Of a stretch of 64,000 nucleotides of DNA, positions 60,172 through 64,000 are shown piece by piece. The stretch spans positions 1,336,501 through 1,400,500 of the forward strand of contig JAYJMM010000124.1 in the NCBI GenBank assembly GCA_037349105.1, written 5' to 3'. The notes beneath the pieces were generated by a model. The model was not told the DNA's origin, did not search any database, and worked only from the letters and a program-made list of their open reading frames with translations. A program made the position numbers and the translations under genes. Numbering within the stretch: the first letter of the stretch is position 1; every line of letters begins with the position of its first letter. The DNA is from Limnomonas spitsbergensis. Taxonomy: Eukaryota > Chlorophyta > Chlorophyceae > Chlamydomonadales.

Positions 60172-60535
60172 GTATGGGGACTTGTGTGGCTGGTTTAGGG
60201 GTATGAATAGCCGGGCAAGGTATGAGAATGTGTGAACTTTTGAGTGTCTACAAGTTACGGCATGGGCCAGCCCGCAGATGGCGGTGTCACAGTCTCACAG
60301 ATGGACCTGCCACCAAGGGGGGTCTGACCTGGGGGGCGGGAGGGGGGGGTGAGGTTCGCCGAGACTTGTTCCGAAGCCGGTTGTAGCCGGGCCTTCCCCA
60401 ACCCGCGAAATTCCAATTTTCTTAAGTTCAGCTTTTGATACTGATGTGGGAACAAAATGGGAGTATCGCGGACCCCTTCTGCCACCCCTCCTCCTGAAAA
60501 TGAAGGTTGAGGGCAAGGTGTAGGATTCCATGATT
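60172..60535 (+). repeat. Two copies of parts of exon 59878-60171
   Basis: 60260-60312 copies GGCCAGCCCGC...GATGGGCCTGCCG from the exon, and 60495-60522 copies its end with a donor-like GGTGTAGG (AAAATGAAGGTTGAGGGCAAGG). Confidence 0.75.
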
Positions 60536-60544
60536 GCTTAAGAG

Positions 60545-63500
60545 CTAAGGGCAGCTTTAGGGAAGGGTCAGGGCTAGGGCAGGCTAATGGCAGGGTTGGG
60601 GCAGGCTAATGGCAGGGTTGGGGCAGGCTAATGGCAGGGTTTATGGCAGGCTAATGGCAGGGTTGGGGCAGGCTAATGGCAGGGTTGGGGCAGGCTAATG
60701 GCAGGGTTTATGGCAGGCTAATGGCAGGATTTATGGCAGGCTAGGGCAGGCTAATGGCAGGGTTGGGCAGGCTAATGGCAGGCTAGGGCAGGCTAATGGC
60801 AGGCTAGGGCAGGCTAATGGCAGGCTAGGGCTAATGACAGGCTAATGGCAGGCTAATGGCAGGCTAGGGCAGGCTAATGGCAGGCTAGGGCAGGCTAATG
60901 GCAGGCTAATGGCAGGCTAGGGCAGGCTAATGGCAGGCTAATGGCAGGGCAGGCTAATGGCAGGCTAGGGCAGGCTAGGGCAGGCTAATGGCAGGCTAGG
61001 GCAGGCTAGGGCAGGCTAATGGCAGGCTAGGGCAGGCTAATGGCAGGCTAATGGCATGCTAATGGCAGGCTAATGGCAGACTAATGGCTAGGGCATGCTA
61101 GGGCAGGGCAGGCTAATGGCAGGGCAGGCTAATGGCAGGGCAGGCTAATGGCAGGGCAGGCTAATGGCAGGGCAGGCTAATGGCAGGGCAGGCTAATGGC
61201 AGGCTAATGGCAGGCTAATGGCAGGCTAATGGCAGGGTTGGGGCAGGCTAATGGCAGGCTAATGGCAGGGTTGGGGCAGGCTAATGGCAGGCTGATGGCT
61301 AATGGCAGGCTAATGGCAGGCTAGTGGCAGGCTAATGGCAGGGTTGGGGCAGGCTAATGGCAGGCTAATGGCAGGGCTGGGGCAGGCTAATGGCAGGCTA
61401 ATTGCAGGGTTGGGGCAGGCTAATGGCAGGCTAATGGCAGGCTAATGGCAGGCTAATGGCAGGCTGATGGCTAATGGCAGGCTAATGGCAGGCTAGTGGC
61501 AGGCTAATGGCAGGCTAATGGCAGGGTTGGGGCAGGCTAATGGCAGGGTTGGGGCAGGCTAATGGCAGGCTAATGGCAGGGTTGGGGCAGGCTAATGGCA
61601 GGCTAATGGCAGGCTAATGGCAGTGTTGGGGCAGGCTAATGGCAGGCTAATGGCAGGCTAATGGCAGGCTGATGGCTAATGGCAGGCTAATGGCAGGCTA
61701 ATGGCAGGCTAATGGCAGGGTTGGGGCAGGCTAATGGCAGGGTTTATGGCAGGCTAATGGCAGGCTAATGGTAGGCTAATGGCTAATGGCAGGCTAATGG
61801 CTAATGGCAGGCTAATGGCTAATGGCAGGCTAATGGCAGGCTAATGGCAGGGTTGGGGCAGGCTAATGGCAGGGTTGGGGCAGGCTAATGGCAGGGTTTA
61901 TGGCAGGCTAATGGCAGGGTTGGGGCAGGCTAATGGCAGGGTTGGGGCAGGCTAATGGCAGGGTTTATGGCAGGCTAATGGCAGGGTTTATGGCAGGCTA
62001 GGGCAGGCTAATGGCAGGGTTGGGCAGGCTAATGGCAGGCTAGGGCATGCTAATGGCAGGCTAGGGCAGGCTAGGGCAGGCTAATGGCAGGCTAGGGCTA
62101 ATGACAGGCTAATGGCAGGCTAATGGCAGGCTAGGGCGGGCTAATGGCATGCTAGGGCAGGCTAATGGCAGGCTAATGGCAGGCTAATGGCAGGCTAATG
62201 GCAGGGCAGGCTAATGGCAGGCTAGTGCAGGCTAGGGCAGGCTAGGGCAGGCTAATGGCAGGCTTGGGCAGGCTAATGGCAGGCTAATGGCAGGCTAATG
62301 GCAGGCTAATGGCAGGGCAGGCTAATGGCAGGCTAGGGCAGGCTAATGGCAGGCTAGGGCAGGCTAGGGCAGGCTAATGGCAGGCTTATGGCAGGCTAAT
62401 GGCTAGGGCAGGCTAGGGCAGGGCAGGCTAATGGCAGGGCAGGCTAATGGCAGGCTAATGGCAGGCTAGGGCAGGCTAATGGCAGGCTAGGGCAGACTAG
62501 GGCAGGCTAATGGCAGGCTAGGGCAGGCTAGGGCAGGCTAGGGCAGGCTAGGGCAGGCTAGGGCAGGCTAATGGCAGGCTAATGGCAGGCTAGGGCAGGC
62601 TAATGGCAGGCTAATAACAGGCTAATAACAGGCTAATGGCAGGCTAGGGCAGGCTAATGGCAGGCTAATGGCAGGCTAGGGAAGGCTAATGGCAGGCTAG
62701 GGCAGGCTAATGGCAGGGTTGGGGCAGGCTAATGGCAGGGTTTATGGCAGGCTAATGGCATGGTTGGGGCAGGCTAATGGCAGAGTTTATGGCAGGCTAA
62801 TGGCAGGGTTGGGGCAGGCTAATGGCAGAGTTTATGGCAGGCTAATGGCAGGGTTGGGGCAGGCTAATGGCAGAGTTTATGGCAGGCTAATAGCAGGCTA
62901 GGGCAAGCTAATGGCAGGCTAGGGCAGGCTAGGGCAGGCTAATGGCAGGCTAGGGCAAGCTAATGGCAGGCTAGGGCAGGCTAGGGCAGGCTAATGGCAG
63001 GCTAGGGCAGGCTAGGGCAGGCTAGGGCAGGCTAGGGCAGGGTTAGGGCATGCTAGGGCAGGGTTAGGGCAGGCTAGGGCAGGGTTAGGGCAGGCTAGGG
63101 CAGGCTAGGGCAGGGTTAGGGCAGGCTTAGGGCAGGGTTAGGGCAGGCTAGGGCAGGGTTAGGGCAGGGTTAGGGCAGGGTTAGGGCAGGGTTAGGGCAG
63201 GGTTAGGGCAGGGTTAGGGCAGGGTTAGGGCAGGGTTAGGGCAGGCTAGGGCAGGGTAATGGCAGGCTAGGGCAGGCTAGGGCAGGCTATGGCAGGCTAG
63301 GGCAGGCTAATGGCAGGCTAGGGCAGGCTAATGGCAGGCTAGGGCAGGCTAGGGCAGGCTAATGGCAGGGTAAGGGCAGGCTTAGGGCAGGCTTAGGGCA
63401 GGGTTAGGGCAGGGTTAGGGCAGGGTTAGGGCAGGCTTAGGGCAGGGTTAGGGCAGGCTAGGGCAGGGTTAGGGCAGGGTTAGGGCAGGCTAGGGCAGGC

Positions 63501-64000
63501 TAATGGCAGGCTAGGGCAGGCTATGGCAGGCTAGGGCAGGCTATGGCAGGCTAGGGCAGGCTAATGGCAGGGTAAGGGCATGGTTAGGGCAGGCTTAGGG
63601 CAGGCTTAGGGCAGGCTTAGGGCAGGCTTAGGGCAGGCTTAGGGCAGGGTTAGGGCAGGGTTAGGGCAGGGTTAGGGCAGGGTTAGGGCAGGGTTAGGGC
63701 AGGGATAGGGCAGGGTTAGGGCAGGGTTAGGGCAGGGTTAGGGTTAGGGCAGGGTTAGGGTTAGGGCAGGGTTAGGGCAGGGTTAGGGCAGGGTTAGGGC
63801 AGGCTAGGGCAGGGTTAGGGCAGGGTTAGGGCAGGCTAGGGCAGGCTAATGGCAGGCTAGGGCAGGCTATGGCAGGCTAATGGCAGGCTAGGGCAGGGTT
63901 AGGGCAGGGTTAGGGCAGGGTTAGGGCAGGCTAATGGCAGGCTATGGCAGGCTAATGGCAGGCTAATGGCAGGCTAGGGCAGGCTAGGGCAGGCTAATGG
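60545..64000. repeat. More than 3.4 kb of GGCAGGCTAATGGCAGG / GGCAGGGTTAGGG repeats, open at the right edge
   Basis: The basic words are GGCAGGCTAAT, GGCAGGCTAGG and GGCAGGGTTAGG, mixed at 10-24-base periods. The telomere-like GGGTTAGGG form becomes frequent after 63000. If gene 4 continues, this is inside its intron. No unique sequence is visible before the window ends. Confidence 0.95.

Overview
The window reads as nuclear DNA of a eukaryote with large, repeat-choked introns, most likely a flagellated green alga. This is an inference from three things: plant-type telomere-like heptamers (TTTAGGG / CCCTAAA) scattered through introns and intergenic DNA, a GC-rich coding style full of Ala, Gln and Pro runs, and an axonemal-looking protein next to a plant-like nucleotidyltransferase. 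A repeat-rich prasinophyte such as Cymbomonas would fit, but the sequence alone does not prove it. I see no prokaryotic operon, CRISPR array, rRNA or tRNA gene.

Four gene models can be supported, all on the + strand. (1) A multi-exon gene enters from the left, or begins in the first 0.9 kb, and ends at 24639. Seventeen exons join in one frame to 597 residues. The protein has two copies of a helical, EF-hand-like module and looks like a flagellar/axonemal protein of unknown name. (2) At 28586-49152, thirteen exons join to a complete 999-residue terminal nucleotidyltransferase (TUTase / non-canonical poly(A) polymerase). Its catalytic and PAP-associated motifs are intact and it has a Gln/Ala-rich tail. 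Two of its introns are GC-AG. (3) At 51682-52287 lies a short uninterrupted gene for an ISG12/IFI6-like membrane protein with an added C-terminal domain. (4) From 56643, six exons (451 codons so far) encode a coiled-coil protein with an Ala-rich repeat region, and the gene runs off the right end into a tandem array longer than 3.4 kb. A small minus-strand ORF (56115-56249) may be a terminal exon of another gene.

The main discovery is structural. Most introns of the three spliced genes contain tandem, decaying copies of the edges of their own flanking exons, and each copy includes the splice site. Some copies expanded into minisatellites. The largest is a 105-bp array of about 60 near-identical units at 15.6-22.1 kb, seeded by the 3' end of exon 14490-14651. 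Each unit is a potential poison exon with its own acceptor and donor. This looks like intron growth by duplication across exon-intron borders, and it leaves most splice sites competing with decoys.

Intergenic DNA (24.6-28.6, 49.2-51.7 and 52.3-56.6 kb) holds 3' fragments of a non-LTR retrotransposon with a CCHC motif, at least five further copies of its tail, a ~940-bp element with terminal inverted repeats, and several short dispersed families. No promoter, terminator or polyadenylation signal could be assigned with confidence.
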